A DNA stretch of 41,614 bases from Desulfuromonadaceae bacterium (lineage in GTDB: Bacteria > Desulfobacterota > Desulfuromonadia > Geobacterales > Pseudopelobacteraceae), in the NCBI GenBank assembly GCA_028683435.1, contig JAQUIG010000022.1:1-41614 (forward strand), read 5' to 3'. Positions 33,836-41,614 of this stretch are shown one piece after another. The notes under the pieces were generated by a model. That model did no database searches, had not been told where the DNA came from, and saw only the letters and a list, made by a program, of their open reading frames with translations. Made by a program: the position numbers and the translations under genes. Numbering within the stretch: position 1 is the first letter of the stretch; every line of letters starts with the position of its first letter.

Positions 33836-35281
33836 TCAGCTCGGCAGGGTTGGCAATTCCAGGCCGGCCATCTGCTGAACCATGCGTACCACCTGGCAGC
33901 TGTAACCGAATTCATTGTCGTACCAGACGTATAAAACACACCGGTTCCCCTCGGCAATTGTCGCCAGTGAATCGACGACACCGGCATGACGTGAACCGAC
34001 AAAATCGCTTGAAACGACTTCGGGTGAATTGGTGAAATCGATCTGGTTCTGCAACGGCGAATCGAGCGACATGTTGCGCAGATAGCTGTTGATGGTTTCA
34101 ACGTCAACCGCGTGTGCCAGTTCCAGATTCATGATCGCCAGAGAAACATTCGGGGTCGGCACCCGGATCGCGTTCCCTGTCAGCTTTCCTGCCAGCTCCG
34201 GGATGACCTTGGCAACCGCCTTCGCGGCGCCTGTTTCTGTGATGACCATATTCAAAGGAGCACTGCGGCCGCGGCGGGAGGCCTTGTGGTAGTTATCGAT
34301 CAGATTCTGGTCATTGGTGTAGGAATGGCAGGTTTCCAGATGACCGTGAACAATGCCGAAACGATCATTGATCGCCTTCATGATCGGAACAACCGCATTG
34401 GTGGTGCAGCTGGCGGCGGAAAATATCTGTTCCTGATCAGTGATCAGCTGGTTATTAATGCCGGCGACAATATTGGGGATATCCCCCTTGCCGGGAGCGG
34501 TCAGAACAACCTTTGCGATACCTGGCGCCTGCAAATGCCGTCCTAGCCCGTCACGATCACGCCATTTACCGGTATTATCAATCAGAATCGCATTGCGGAT
34601 ACCGTATTTGGTGTAATCTACACTTTCCGGAGCATCGGCGTAGATGATCCGGATCATGTTACCGTTGGCAATAATGGCATTTTCTTCTTCATCAACAGTA
34701 ATAATACCGTTGAATTGGCCATGCACCGAGTCACGGCGCAGCAGACTGGCCCGTTTAAACAGGTCATCCGCCCCCCCCTTGCGTACGACAGCCGCCCTGA
34801 TCCTCAGTTTTTCTCCGCTCCCTGACTTCTCAATCAGAATCCGCGCCAGCAGTCGGCCGATGCGGCCAAAACCGTACAATACAATATCCTGCGGCTCGGC
34901 ACGCACAGCGCTGCTGCCGGTGTTGATCCTGGCTAGCTCCTGTTTGATAAACTCATCAGGTGTAAGTTTATCAACCAGTTTCTGATACTGAATAGTCAGC
35001 TTACCGAGATCGACTCTCCCCGGAGCAAGGTCAAGTTTGTCCATTGCCGCCAGCAGCGGATAAGTTTCCATGACGGTGAGTTCCGTATCGAGAATCATAC
35101 GGGCAAAGCGGTGAGCCTTTAAGATATCAATAACCGTGCTGTGCACGAGAGTGCGCCCGTACAGGGTCAGAATGATATTATGATCACGGTACAGACGGCC
35201 GATAATCGGCAGCATCTGTTCGGCGCACGTTTCAAGTTCTTTCCACTCCTGCAGGTAGTTATCCTGTTTTTGCTGATCCAT
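33836..35281 (-). CDS. glyceraldehyde-3-phosphate dehydrogenase, long N-terminal form
   Basis: GAPDH-fold enzyme with about 130 additional N-terminal residues, 481 in total against about 335 for classical Gap. The extension is helical and charged, with no motif I recognise. The NAD-binding GFGRIGR is at 137-143, the catalytic cysteine is C292 in SAASCTTNAVVP, and the end carries the WYDNEFGYSCQVV motif. Long forms of this kind exist in other bacteria and may favour the gluconeogenic or another direction; the direction cannot be told here. The frame opens at 35302, but AAGGAG seven bases before ATG 35281 decides the start. It lies 54 bases after the membrane complex operon. No pgk or tpi gene is present. 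Confidence 0.9.
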   Translation of the reverse strand: MDQQKQDNYLQEWKELETCAEQMLPIIGRLYRDHNIILTLYGRTLVHSTVIDILKAHRFARMILDTELTVMETYPLLAAMDKLDLAPGRVDLGKLTIQYQKLVDKLTPDEFIKQELARINTGSSAVRAEPQDIVLYGFGRIGRLLARILIEKSGSGEKLRIRAAVVRKGGADDLFKRASLLRRDSVHGQFNGIITVDEEENAIIANGNMIRIIYADAPESVDYTKYGIRNAILIDNTGKWRDRDGLGRHLQAPGIAKVVLTAPGKGDIPNIVAGINNQLITDQEQIFSAASCTTNAVVPIMKAINDRFGIVHGHLETCHSYTNDQNLIDNYHKASRRGRSAPLNMVITETGAAKAVAKVIPELAGKLTGNAIRVPTPNVSLAIMNLELAHAVDVETINSYLRNMSLDSPLQNQIDFTNSPEVVSSDFVGSRHAGVVDSLATIAEGNRCVLYVWYDNEFGYSCQVVRMVQQMAGLELPTLPS

Positions 35282-35335
35282 ACATAATCTCCTTAGTATC
35301 ATGAGTTACTGCATCGTTTTTCCACATACGTCACT

Positions 35336-36097
35336 TTATTCCTGAATTCGGCCCACCAGGCGCAGCAGCCCGTCCAGAATTGTCAGGGGGCTGGGGGGGC
35401 AGCCGGGAATGTACAGGTCTACCGGAACGAGACCATCAGCGCCGTTATGAACTTCGGCGTGATCCTTGAACGGTCCGCCGTTTATCGCGCAGGCGCCGGT
35501 AACGATCACCAGCTTCGGTTCCGGAATTGCCGCATACGTATCCAACAGTGCCAGACGCATGTTTTCAGTGACTGGACCGGTGACAAAGAGACCGTCGGCA
35601 TGGCGCGGACTGGCGACAAATTGAATGCCGAAGCGCCCCAGATCCCAGCCGATGGTGGAGAGAACATTGGTATCGGCTTCACAGGCATTGCAGCCGCCGG
35701 CACTGACCTCACGCAGCTTGAGTGAGCGTCCGAACAGGCGCAGCATTTCATCTTCCAGCGGGCCTCCCGGCTTATACGCCTCACCGGCGACCACCGTCAA
35801 GCCTTCACGGCTGCGGCTTGAAAGGCGGGCATCTGTTGTAAATGAGATAGCATCTTGAGGACATGCAGCGGCGCAATCGGCGCAGAAAAGACACTTTCCC
35901 ATATCCAGTTTCAGGGGGCCGGAAGCGGAAATCGCACCATATGGACAGGCATCGGCACAGGCATGACAACCATCACCACATCGAGAAATGTCCAGCAGCG
36001 GCAGCCCGCGAAAACGGGGAGGCAGCGGCAGCGGCGCATCGGGATACGCAAAGGTGCGATGCCCCTGACGGAAACGTGTCATAATCGCTTTTAACAT
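35336..36097 (-). CDS. Ehr complex small subunit: two-cluster ferredoxin fused to NuoB/HycG-like domain
   Basis: Peripheral electron-transfer subunit of the group 4 hydrogenase/complex I superfamily. An N-terminal ferredoxin domain has C40/C44/C47/C51 and C69/C72/C75/C79 for two [4Fe-4S] clusters; the first set has C-x3-C where C-x2-C is usual. The C-terminal NuoB/HycG-like domain (about 125-253) keeps all four ligands of the N2-type cluster: C136 and C139 in GGCNACE, C203 in TGACAINGG, C233 in IPGCPPSP. E. coli encodes the two parts separately (HycF/HyfH and HycG/HyfI). GGAG precedes the ATG. Last gene of the operon, 12 bases after the large subunit gene. Confidence 0.9.
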   Translation of the reverse strand: MLKAIMTRFRQGHRTFAYPDAPLPLPPRFRGLPLLDISRCGDGCHACADACPYGAISASGPLKLDMGKCLFCADCAAACPQDAISFTTDARLSSRSREGLTVVAGEAYKPGGPLEDEMLRLFGRSLKLREVSAGGCNACEADTNVLSTIGWDLGRFGIQFVASPRHADGLFVTGPVTENMRLALLDTYAAIPEPKLVIVTGACAINGGPFKDHAEVHNGADGLVPVDLYIPGCPPSPLTILDGLLRLVGRIQE

Positions 36098-36109
36098 ACA
36101 GGCTCCATG

Positions 36110-37630
36110 TTACAGATCGAATCCGCAGTACGACAGATTAAAGCTCTTGTTGCAGAGCGGAAAGTCGGAAATCTGCTGACCCCGCAGGGCTAGTCCCAAC
36201 CCATTCCAGTTATGAAACGAAGGGTCAACGATCTTGTAGCGTTCAAATCGTCCACTATTGTCCGTCAGGGCGACATGGCAGATTTCCCCGCGCCACCCTT
36301 CGGTTAACGCCACGGCACAGCGATCGGCAGCAATCGGTTTCATCTCCGTCCGATATCTGCCGCGCGGCAAGTGGCTAACCTGCTCATCAAGGAAATCGAG
36401 CGAGCGCAGGAGCTCCAGCCAGCGCACCACAGTACGGGCATAAACATCACAACTGCTGGCGGTGATAACCGGTATCTGACTCATACGAAAGATGCCGAAG
36501 GGATGGTCGCGGCGCACGTCACGATTCAGTCCGCAGCCGCGGGCTGCCGGACCAACCAGCCCGATCGCCCGGGCATCCACATCAGAGACGCTGCCGGTAT
36601 CTTCAAGACGCGCCATGACCGAGGGAGTGCTCCAAAGAAGATCAATAGCCTGGGTAATCTCTTGCCGACCTATCTGCAGTCGTTTTTGCAGTTCTTCAAC
36701 AATACCGGGATCGCAGTCATAGCCGACCCCCCCCGGGCGCAGCAGACCTCGCCCGAAACGGCTGCCGCAGAGCAGTGCCATCATATTGAGAAAATCACCC
36801 CGAATCCGGCCGCAGAAGGAGGAGGTCGGCAGATAGCCGACATCCCCGGCTATCGCACCGAGGTCGCCGATATGATTGGCCAGCCGTTCCAGCTCCAGCG
36901 CGATTCCACGGACTGTCTCGGTCCGCGATGACGCAAAGATGCCGGCCAGCGATTCCATGTTCATGCAGTAGGCCTGACCGTGACCGACCGTCGTATCCCC
37001 GGCAATAGTTTCCATCAGATGCATGGTCCGTGGTGTCGGCCCGCCGATCAGTGCCCTCTCGATACCGCGATGCTGAAAACCGTGCGCTATTTCCAGATGA
37101 AAGACCTCTTCACCATGGCACTGAAAACGGAAATGGCCCGGTTCGATGATGCCGGCGTGGACCGGACCGACTGCGACTTCGTGCACCTCTTCACCTTCAA
37201 CACGATAGAAATCCATCACTCCGGGGAGCAGTCCGCCGCCATCGGTTTCACTCCAGAAACCATTCCCTTCACAGAGCGGCTTCTGGAAACGAACCGGCTT
37301 AAACCACGGGTGCCCTTCGGGGCGCACAAGGCACTGCTCGGCGATTTCACGTTCAAACATATCAAGCTGCGGACAGAGCGCTGCCAGAGAAGGAAAGCTG
37401 CGACCAACTTTCGTCGCCATAATCCCAAGTGCCCCATTGCCCCCGCGTGATGACATGATGCAGTGCAGCAGCGCCCCGTCGGCAGTCGGCATCCCGAAAT
37501 AGGAGCAGACTCGCCAGCCGGAAGTAACGGCGTCCAGCACACTCTGGAAAAAGGTATCATTATCAGGCAACGGAATCTCGGAACGCAAAAAGGAGGAGCC
37601 ATTATAGAAGATCTTCATACCGTAGCTCAT
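36110..37630 (-). CDS. Ehr complex large subunit: HycE/NuoCD-like, without Ni-Fe ligands
   Basis: Fusion of a NuoC-like domain (about 1-150) and a NuoD/HycE-like domain. The HEVAVGPVHAGIIEPGHFRF segment and the EIAHGFQHRGIE segment are typical of group 4 hydrogenase large subunits. At the L1 position, however, the sequence is AGDTTVGHGQAYCMNMESL with no RxCGxC, and the C-terminus (DPSFHNWNGL, then KSFNLSYCGFDL) has no DPCxxC, so the cysteines that hold the Ni-Fe centre are missing. The protein should therefore not be a hydrogenase; it matches the Ehr (energy-converting-hydrogenase-related) type described from Geobacter and relatives. ATGA overlap with hyfF and GGAGGT six bases upstream support the start. 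The substrate at the quinone/Ni-Fe site position is unknown. Confidence 0.9.
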   Translation of the reverse strand: MSYGMKIFYNGSSFLRSEIPLPDNDTFFQSVLDAVTSGWRVCSYFGMPTADGALLHCIMSSRGGNGALGIMATKVGRSFPSLAALCPQLDMFEREIAEQCLVRPEGHPWFKPVRFQKPLCEGNGFWSETDGGGLLPGVMDFYRVEGEEVHEVAVGPVHAGIIEPGHFRFQCHGEEVFHLEIAHGFQHRGIERALIGGPTPRTMHLMETIAGDTTVGHGQAYCMNMESLAGIFASSRTETVRGIALELERLANHIGDLGAIAGDVGYLPTSSFCGRIRGDFLNMMALLCGSRFGRGLLRPGGVGYDCDPGIVEELQKRLQIGRQEITQAIDLLWSTPSVMARLEDTGSVSDVDARAIGLVGPAARGCGLNRDVRRDHPFGIFRMSQIPVITASSCDVYARTVVRWLELLRSLDFLDEQVSHLPRGRYRTEMKPIAADRCAVALTEGWRGEICHVALTDNSGRFERYKIVDPSFHNWNGLGLALRGQQISDFPLCNKSFNLSYCGFDL

Positions 37631-39060
37631 GGATGTACCTCCAGCAGCGCCGCGCCTTCTTGCAGAATGGTCATCAGCGGTGCCGGAATCCAGACCCCCA
37701 GCAGAAAGACCATCAGCAGCAGGCCGAGCGGCGGACCGACCGTCCAGAGTGTATCACGATAGGAGGTCACTTCACTATCCTCCGGGACCTCACCCATGAC
37801 CATCGGCAGAACCGTCAGCGCCATGCCGATAAAGATGATTCCCAGTGAGATCAGAAACAGGGCACCTACCATGTATCGGCCATCGATAAAAGCGCTGCTG
37901 ACGACGGTAAATTCACTGATAAAGGGTGCGAAGGGCGGCGACCCGGTGATGGCGATGAATCCGGCCAGGAAGATCCCCCCGGACCAGGGAAGGCGCCGCA
38001 GAGCACCACGGACATGGTCGGTACTTTTGCTGTTATAGGAGCGGTGGATGTTGCCGGAAGAGAGAAACAGCACCCCCTTCGTCAGACCGTTGGCCAGGAT
38101 GTGGAATAGGGCTCCGAAGACCGCCTTTCCCCCGAGACCGAGCGCCACCGCCATGATACCGACATGCTCAACGCTGGAGTAGGCGAGCATTCTCTTGAAA
38201 TCGGCCTGGCGAGCCATGAAGATGGCGGCCATAATCATCGAGAACAGCCCCATCACCACCAGCGCATTCTGAAAAAAAGCGATCTCTCTGGTGGCCAGAC
38301 AGAGTTGATAGACACGCAGCAGGGAAAGAAAAGCCAGATTCACCAGCCCACCGGCCAGCATGGCGCCGACCAGACCCGGAGATTCCCCGTAGGCGTCAGG
38401 CTTCCAGGTATGGAGTGGTGCCAGACCCATCTTGGAACCGAAGCCGACCAGCAGAAAGACAAAGGCGGCATGTACCCACCCGGAAGAGAGCTTGTCGGCA
38501 TCTCGTATCAGATCATCCAGCAGCAAGGAGGGTTCCACCCCGGCAACGATAGTGGCGTACGCCAGGAAATAGAGTCCGATCAAGGCGAGGGCGACCCCGA
38601 CTGAACAGATCAGCAGATATTTCCAGGTGGCTTCGATCGAACGGGCATTGCGATTGAAATAGATCAGCGGTGTCATCGAGATCGTTGTCGTTTCGAGCGC
38701 CACCCAGAGCAAACCCAGGTGGTGGGTAATGGTGACCATTGATGCGGCGGAGAGACAGATCAGCAGGCCGATGCAGAGCACGCGGTTGGAACGTTCCAGA
38801 CGATAGGCCAGATAACCGATCGAATAAATCGCACAGAAGAAGAACAGGACACTGGTGCTAAGCAGGACGATCTTGCCGAGCGCATCGAGGTTAAACCAGC
38901 CTCCTGCGGACGGAGGCGGAGTGGCGATCAGAAGCCGGAGCGTTACCCCCAGATGTCCGCAGGCAAAAACTGACAGCGCAATCGGGCGCAGCCTGTCGGA
39001 CGGGATCAGCCAGGTGACAACCGCTCCTATGAGCGGAAGCATGATAAGTGCAGCGAGCAT
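37627..39060 (-). CDS. hyfF: HyfF/NuoN-like antiporter subunit of the Ehr complex
   Basis: Polytopic membrane protein of 477 residues in the Mrp-antiporter/NuoL-M-N family, predicted to pump protons or sodium. Hydrophobic helices run through almost the whole length. The conserved glutamate E123 (LLWVALETTTI), lysine K147 (TWKYLL), K210 in GFGSKMG and the HTWKPDAYGESP segment at 217-228 are the key charged residues of the ion path. AGAGGAG precedes ATG 39060. It lies four bases after hyfE and overlaps the large subunit gene by ATGA. HyfF is the best match within the family, since HyfE and a HycE-like protein flank it. Confidence 0.92.
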   Translation of the reverse strand: MLAALIMLPLIGAVVTWLIPSDRLRPIALSVFACGHLGVTLRLLIATPPPSAGGWFNLDALGKIVLLSTSVLFFFCAIYSIGYLAYRLERSNRVLCIGLLICLSAASMVTITHHLGLLWVALETTTISMTPLIYFNRNARSIEATWKYLLICSVGVALALIGLYFLAYATIVAGVEPSLLLDDLIRDADKLSSGWVHAAFVFLLVGFGSKMGLAPLHTWKPDAYGESPGLVGAMLAGGLVNLAFLSLLRVYQLCLATREIAFFQNALVVMGLFSMIMAAIFMARQADFKRMLAYSSVEHVGIMAVALGLGGKAVFGALFHILANGLTKGVLFLSSGNIHRSYNSKSTDHVRGALRRLPWSGGIFLAGFIAITGSPPFAPFISEFTVVSSAFIDGRYMVGALFLISLGIIFIGMALTVLPMVMGEVPEDSEVTSYRDTLWTVGPPLGLLLMVFLLGVWIPAPLMTILQEGAALLEVHP

Positions 39061-39064
39061 GGTG

Positions 39065-39706
39065 CTACTCCTCTTTCAGGGAGGTCAGGCGTGAGGTGTC
39101 AAGCGAAGAAAACTCACGGCTGATGTGATTGATGACGATCCCCATGACGAAGGTGCCTACCAGCAGGTCAAGCAGTGCCCCCGCCTCAACCATGATCGGC
39201 ATCGCCTCGGCCAGCAGCAGACCGAAGATGAAGATGCCGTTTTCCAGGACCAGATAGCCGAGTACCTGCGAAATGGCCTTGCGCCTGGTCGTCAGGATCA
39301 GAAAACCGGTCATCAGCGTAGCGATTGATGCCGGGACAAACATGTAATTCTGATGTTCGGCCAGCATCGGCAGTTTGCCGGCAAAACCGAATGAAAGCGC
39401 CGTAAAGACCGCCCCCAGCAGCAGCGTGGGAACATAGCCCAGAAACGGTTCCACCTCACGCTTTATCCCGGCTGAGCGCATGGCCCGGTTCAGGAGCAGC
39501 GGGATAACGGCCCCCTTGGTGACCAGGATCATGGAGATAATTCCGACCAGATGCCACGAAAAGGGGTGGATCAGGGCCGGCAGTATCCCCAGAATCACCC
39601 CCTGGACCGCTACGGCGCGGATCGAAAAGATCAGACGGCTGGTCCCGAGCACAACAAAGTTGATCAGCAGGACAAGCACAAGAAGTTGGTCAGCGATAGT
39701 AATCAT
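39065..39706 (-). CDS. hyfE: HyfE-like membrane subunit of the Ehr complex
   Basis: A 213-residue membrane protein with about six hydrophobic helices, related to hydrogenase-4 component E; the C-terminal half has a NuoK-like region with acidic residues inside helices (VLENGIFIFGLLLAEAMPI). HyfE occurs in hydrogenase-4 and Ehr-type operons, not in complex I. It lies four bases after the hyfC gene and four before hyfF, so it is coupled to both. It probably helps form the ion channel or membrane arm. Confidence 0.9.
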   Translation of the reverse strand: MITIADQLLVLVLLINFVVLGTSRLIFSIRAVAVQGVILGILPALIHPFSWHLVGIISMILVTKGAVIPLLLNRAMRSAGIKREVEPFLGYVPTLLLGAVFTALSFGFAGKLPMLAEHQNYMFVPASIATLMTGFLILTTRRKAISQVLGYLVLENGIFIFGLLLAEAMPIMVEAGALLDLLVGTFVMGIVINHISREFSSLDTSRLTSLKEE

Positions 39707-39710
39707 GACA

Positions 39711-40619
39711 TCACCTGATGACGAGCAGAGTAGAAAATGCGGCCAGAATCGTGGCGGCCACCAGCAGTTGGGGAATACGTATCATACGCAGACGGGCCAT
39801 AACTGACTCGACAATACCGATAACAACGGCCAGTTCCAGCATGGAGATGATGAAAAGACCCCAGTCGAGGGCTGCGTTGCCGGTAGCATACGGCAGGGCC
39901 AGATGGACAAAAAAGGCTCCGAGCACATACAGTTTCAGTGCAGCGGCATAATGGATAATCGCCAGAGCCGGGCCGCTGTGATCCAGCACCATGACCTCAT
40001 GAATCATCGTCAGTTCCAGGTGTGTGGTCGGATCATCAAACGGGATACGGCAGTTTTCAGCCAGCAGCACAATAAACATCCCGCCGACGAGCATCAGGAG
40101 TGCGGCACCGGAATTCAGCCAGACACCGAAGCTGATGTTGATCAGCATCGGCGACAGCGAGTATGAGCCGGAGAGACGTGACAGGGTAATCAGCGCAAAA
40201 AAGAGGGTCGGTTCGGCTAGGCAGGAGAAGGTTGCTTCGCGGGCTGATCCCATTCCCTCGAAACTTGAGCCGGTGTCCAGAGCCGCTGTCATCGTAAAAA
40301 AACGCCCCAGGGCAAACAGGTAGGCATAGAGGATCATATCGCCCTGAAATGAAATAGGTGCTTGATGTGCCCCAAACGGTATCAGCAGGGCAGCAACCGC
40401 CGTCGTTGCCAAGGTGACGATCGGACCGGCGCGAAAGATCCAGGTGGTGGTCGTACTGAATACGCTCCCCTTACGCAGCAAGCGCAGGATATCGTAGTAC
40501 GGCTGCAAAAACGGCGCACCGACCCGTCCGGCAAATGCCGCCTTGGTCTTGCCGATCACCCCCAGCAGCAGGGGCGGCATAACGAGTGCCAGAAATATGT
40601 GAATGATACTATTAATCAT
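39711..40619 (-). CDS. hyfC: HyfC/HycD-like (NuoH-like) membrane subunit
   Basis: Membrane anchor subunit of 302 residues, related to NuoH, joining the peripheral arm to the ion pumps. About eight hydrophobic helices are present; conserved polar loops include GRVGAPFLQPYYDILRLLRK after helix 1, EGMGSAREATFS and the IPFDDPTTHLELTMIHEVM loop with several acidic residues. The frame opens at a TTG at 40634, but those codons are the GGGGAGGG ribosome-binding site of ATG 40619, which is preferred. It follows hyfB by 23 bases and precedes hyfE by four. Confidence 0.92.
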   Translation of the reverse strand: MINSIIHIFLALVMPPLLLGVIGKTKAAFAGRVGAPFLQPYYDILRLLRKGSVFSTTTTWIFRAGPIVTLATTAVAALLIPFGAHQAPISFQGDMILYAYLFALGRFFTMTAALDTGSSFEGMGSAREATFSCLAEPTLFFALITLSRLSGSYSLSPMLINISFGVWLNSGAALLMLVGGMFIVLLAENCRIPFDDPTTHLELTMIHEVMVLDHSGPALAIIHYAAALKLYVLGAFFVHLALPYATGNAALDWGLFIISMLELAVVIGIVESVMARLRMIRIPQLLVAATILAAFSTLLVIR

Positions 40620-40642
40620 GGTGTCCCTCCCCAACGCCCTTT

Positions 40643-41614
40643 TTAGTGCGCCCAGAGCATCAGAATAAACAGGGTGGCAAAAATATAAATCATATAAACA
40701 TGCATCTGTCCATGCTGCAGACGCCGCAGGAAAGCAAACGATACACCTGCAATCGTAAAGAGCGGGGCGATGACCCTCTCCAGCACCGTCTCGGTCGGCT
40801 TGTCACCGCACCCTGCAGGGCCGGGAAAAAGACCGTTCAGGCTTGGACGGGTTATTCGCTCGCGAATGATGCCGTTGAAAACCGAAACAGCCAGCTCCGA
40901 AAATGAGGTCGCACCATACTGCATACGGGAAGTTCCTCGTTGATAGCCGCACCCCCAGGTAGACGCCGTGGTGACCCGCGCACTCCCCAGCCGCCGCCAC
41001 CAGAGCAGGGTCACCGCAGCGGCGATCACTACAAGGAGCAGTGCCATCAGGCTGATCCGTCCCAACATGACACCATACTCGGCCGGATTGACCGCTGTTG
41101 ACACCTGCGGCATGAATGACGCGATCGCCGGTGCGACGAGGCGCATCGCCTGCTGCGGCAGCAGGCCGACCAGCAAACAGAGCAGTGCGAACAGTCCCAT
41201 CGGGAGCAGCATCGTCAGCCCGACCTCGTGCGGATGAGCAGCGCCCTGGCTACGCGGTGTACCGAGAAAGATTGAACTGTAGAGTTTGGTAAAGGCAATA
41301 ACCGCCAGCCCGCCGACCAGTGCCAGCAGTGGCGCCAGCAGCACCAGATAGACTAGCGTGGGGGCCTGCAGCTGGGAGAAAAAACCGAAATATGCCCACC
41401 TCCCCTGATTCTCCGCGTCCCGGTCCTGCAGCCATGAGAATACCGCGCTCAGGCTGCGGGGGGCGAGCGGGAACCTCAGGGTGCCTTCCGCCCACTCACC
41501 CGCCGAGTAGTAACTGGTCTGATACTTCTTGCCGTCGGCCAAGTCCATGACGACATAGTTGCGCCTGTGCTTCATGTGGCAGTCATCATTACCCTCATAC
41601 ATCAAGGGTAGCCA
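40643..41614 (-). CDS. hyfB: HyfB/NuoL-like antiporter subunit, C-terminal part (cut by window edge)
   Basis: The reading frame is open to the right edge of the window with no stop, so only the C-terminal 323 or so residues are seen. After a hydrophilic loop with YQTSYYSAGEWAEGTL come several hydrophobic helices, then the GCGYQRGTSRMQYGATSFSE segment that is typical of HyfB/HycC proteins near the C-terminus, and a last helix. It is the first gene of the visible hyfBCEFGI-like set. Its N-terminal part with the main ion-path residues lies outside the window. Confidence 0.88.
   Translation of the reverse strand, partial: WLPLMYEGNDDCHMKHRRNYVVMDLADGKKYQTSYYSAGEWAEGTLRFPLAPRSLSAVFSWLQDRDAENQGRWAYFGFFSQLQAPTLVYLVLLAPLLALVGGLAVIAFTKLYSSIFLGTPRSQGAAHPHEVGLTMLLPMGLFALLCLLVGLLPQQAMRLVAPAIASFMPQVSTAVNPAEYGVMLGRISLMALLLVVIAAAVTLLWWRRLGSARVTTASTWGCGYQRGTSRMQYGATSFSELAVSVFNGIIRERITRPSLNGLFPGPAGCGDKPTETVLERVIAPLFTIAGVSFAFLRRLQHGQMHVYMIYIFATLFILMLWAH

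Noticed and set aside
35336-41614. Hydrogenase-4 or formate hydrogenlyase operon
   Set aside because: The membrane and small subunits fit, but the large subunit lacks Ni-Fe ligands and no formate dehydrogenase gene is in the window; Ehr-type is the better name.

Overview
The window looks like a chromosomal segment from a member of the Desulfuromonadota close to Geobacter (inference from gene content; no marker gene such as 16S is present). The pointers are a cytoplasmic Mvh-type [NiFe] hydrogenase with HdrA and MvhD, an Ehr-type (energy-converting-hydrogenase-related) membrane complex, NifU/NifS-type Fe-S assembly, abundant GGDEF and chemosensory genes, and a large DUF748 protein. Coding density is high and no stretch over 300 bases lacks a gene; the largest gaps are about 200 bases (32522-32723 and 11970-12164). 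I see no tRNA, rRNA, insertion sequence, prophage or CRISPR array.

Layout. 154-4463 (minus): odhB/sucB (E2), lpdA (E3) and pyk, with an intrinsic terminator for the next unit in front of odhB. 4609-6653 (minus): nifU-nifS, overlapping by four bases. 6762-8183 (minus): a phosphoglucomutase/phosphomannomutase with a good sigma-70 promoter and a perfect 17-bp inverted repeat at its 3' end. 8318-11969 (minus): a DUF748/AsmA-like envelope protein whose signal-anchor is split off by a one-base frameshift. 12165-17439 (plus): valS, nadK, recN, the only long rightward block. 17497-32521 (minus): fifteen kilobases of collinear genes, from 5' to 3' cheW, cheW-like, MCP, cheB, cheR-TPR, cheA-REC, a lone REC protein, mvhG, mvhA, hydrogenase maturation protease, hdrA, mvhD, tusA-like, and an Hpt-REC-REC-GGDEF protein. 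32724-33068 (plus): a small cupin. 33071-35281 (minus): a GGDEF protein and a long-form glyceraldehyde-3-phosphate dehydrogenase. 35336-41614 (minus): hyfB (cut by the window edge), hyfC, hyfE, hyfF, a HycE/NuoCD-like subunit and a ferredoxin-NuoB fusion.

How the parts fit. The lower block is central carbon metabolism (2-oxo acid dehydrogenase E2/E3, pyruvate kinase, hexose-phosphate mutase) plus Fe-S assembly. The middle block couples a complete chemosensory pathway to the genes of a cytosolic H2-oxidising, probably electron-bifurcating MvhAGD-HdrA complex, with no HdrBC nearby but a TusA-family sulfur carrier. The last block encodes a complex I-like membrane module whose large subunit has lost the cysteines that bind the Ni-Fe centre, so it should not be a hydrogenase. 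The most interesting points are the collinear chemosensory/hydrogenase arrangement, the Ni-free Ehr complex with unknown electron partner, and the DUF748 frameshift. Many starts were moved from the longest reading frame because a Shine-Dalgarno sequence or an ATGA overlap with the preceding gene fixes them.
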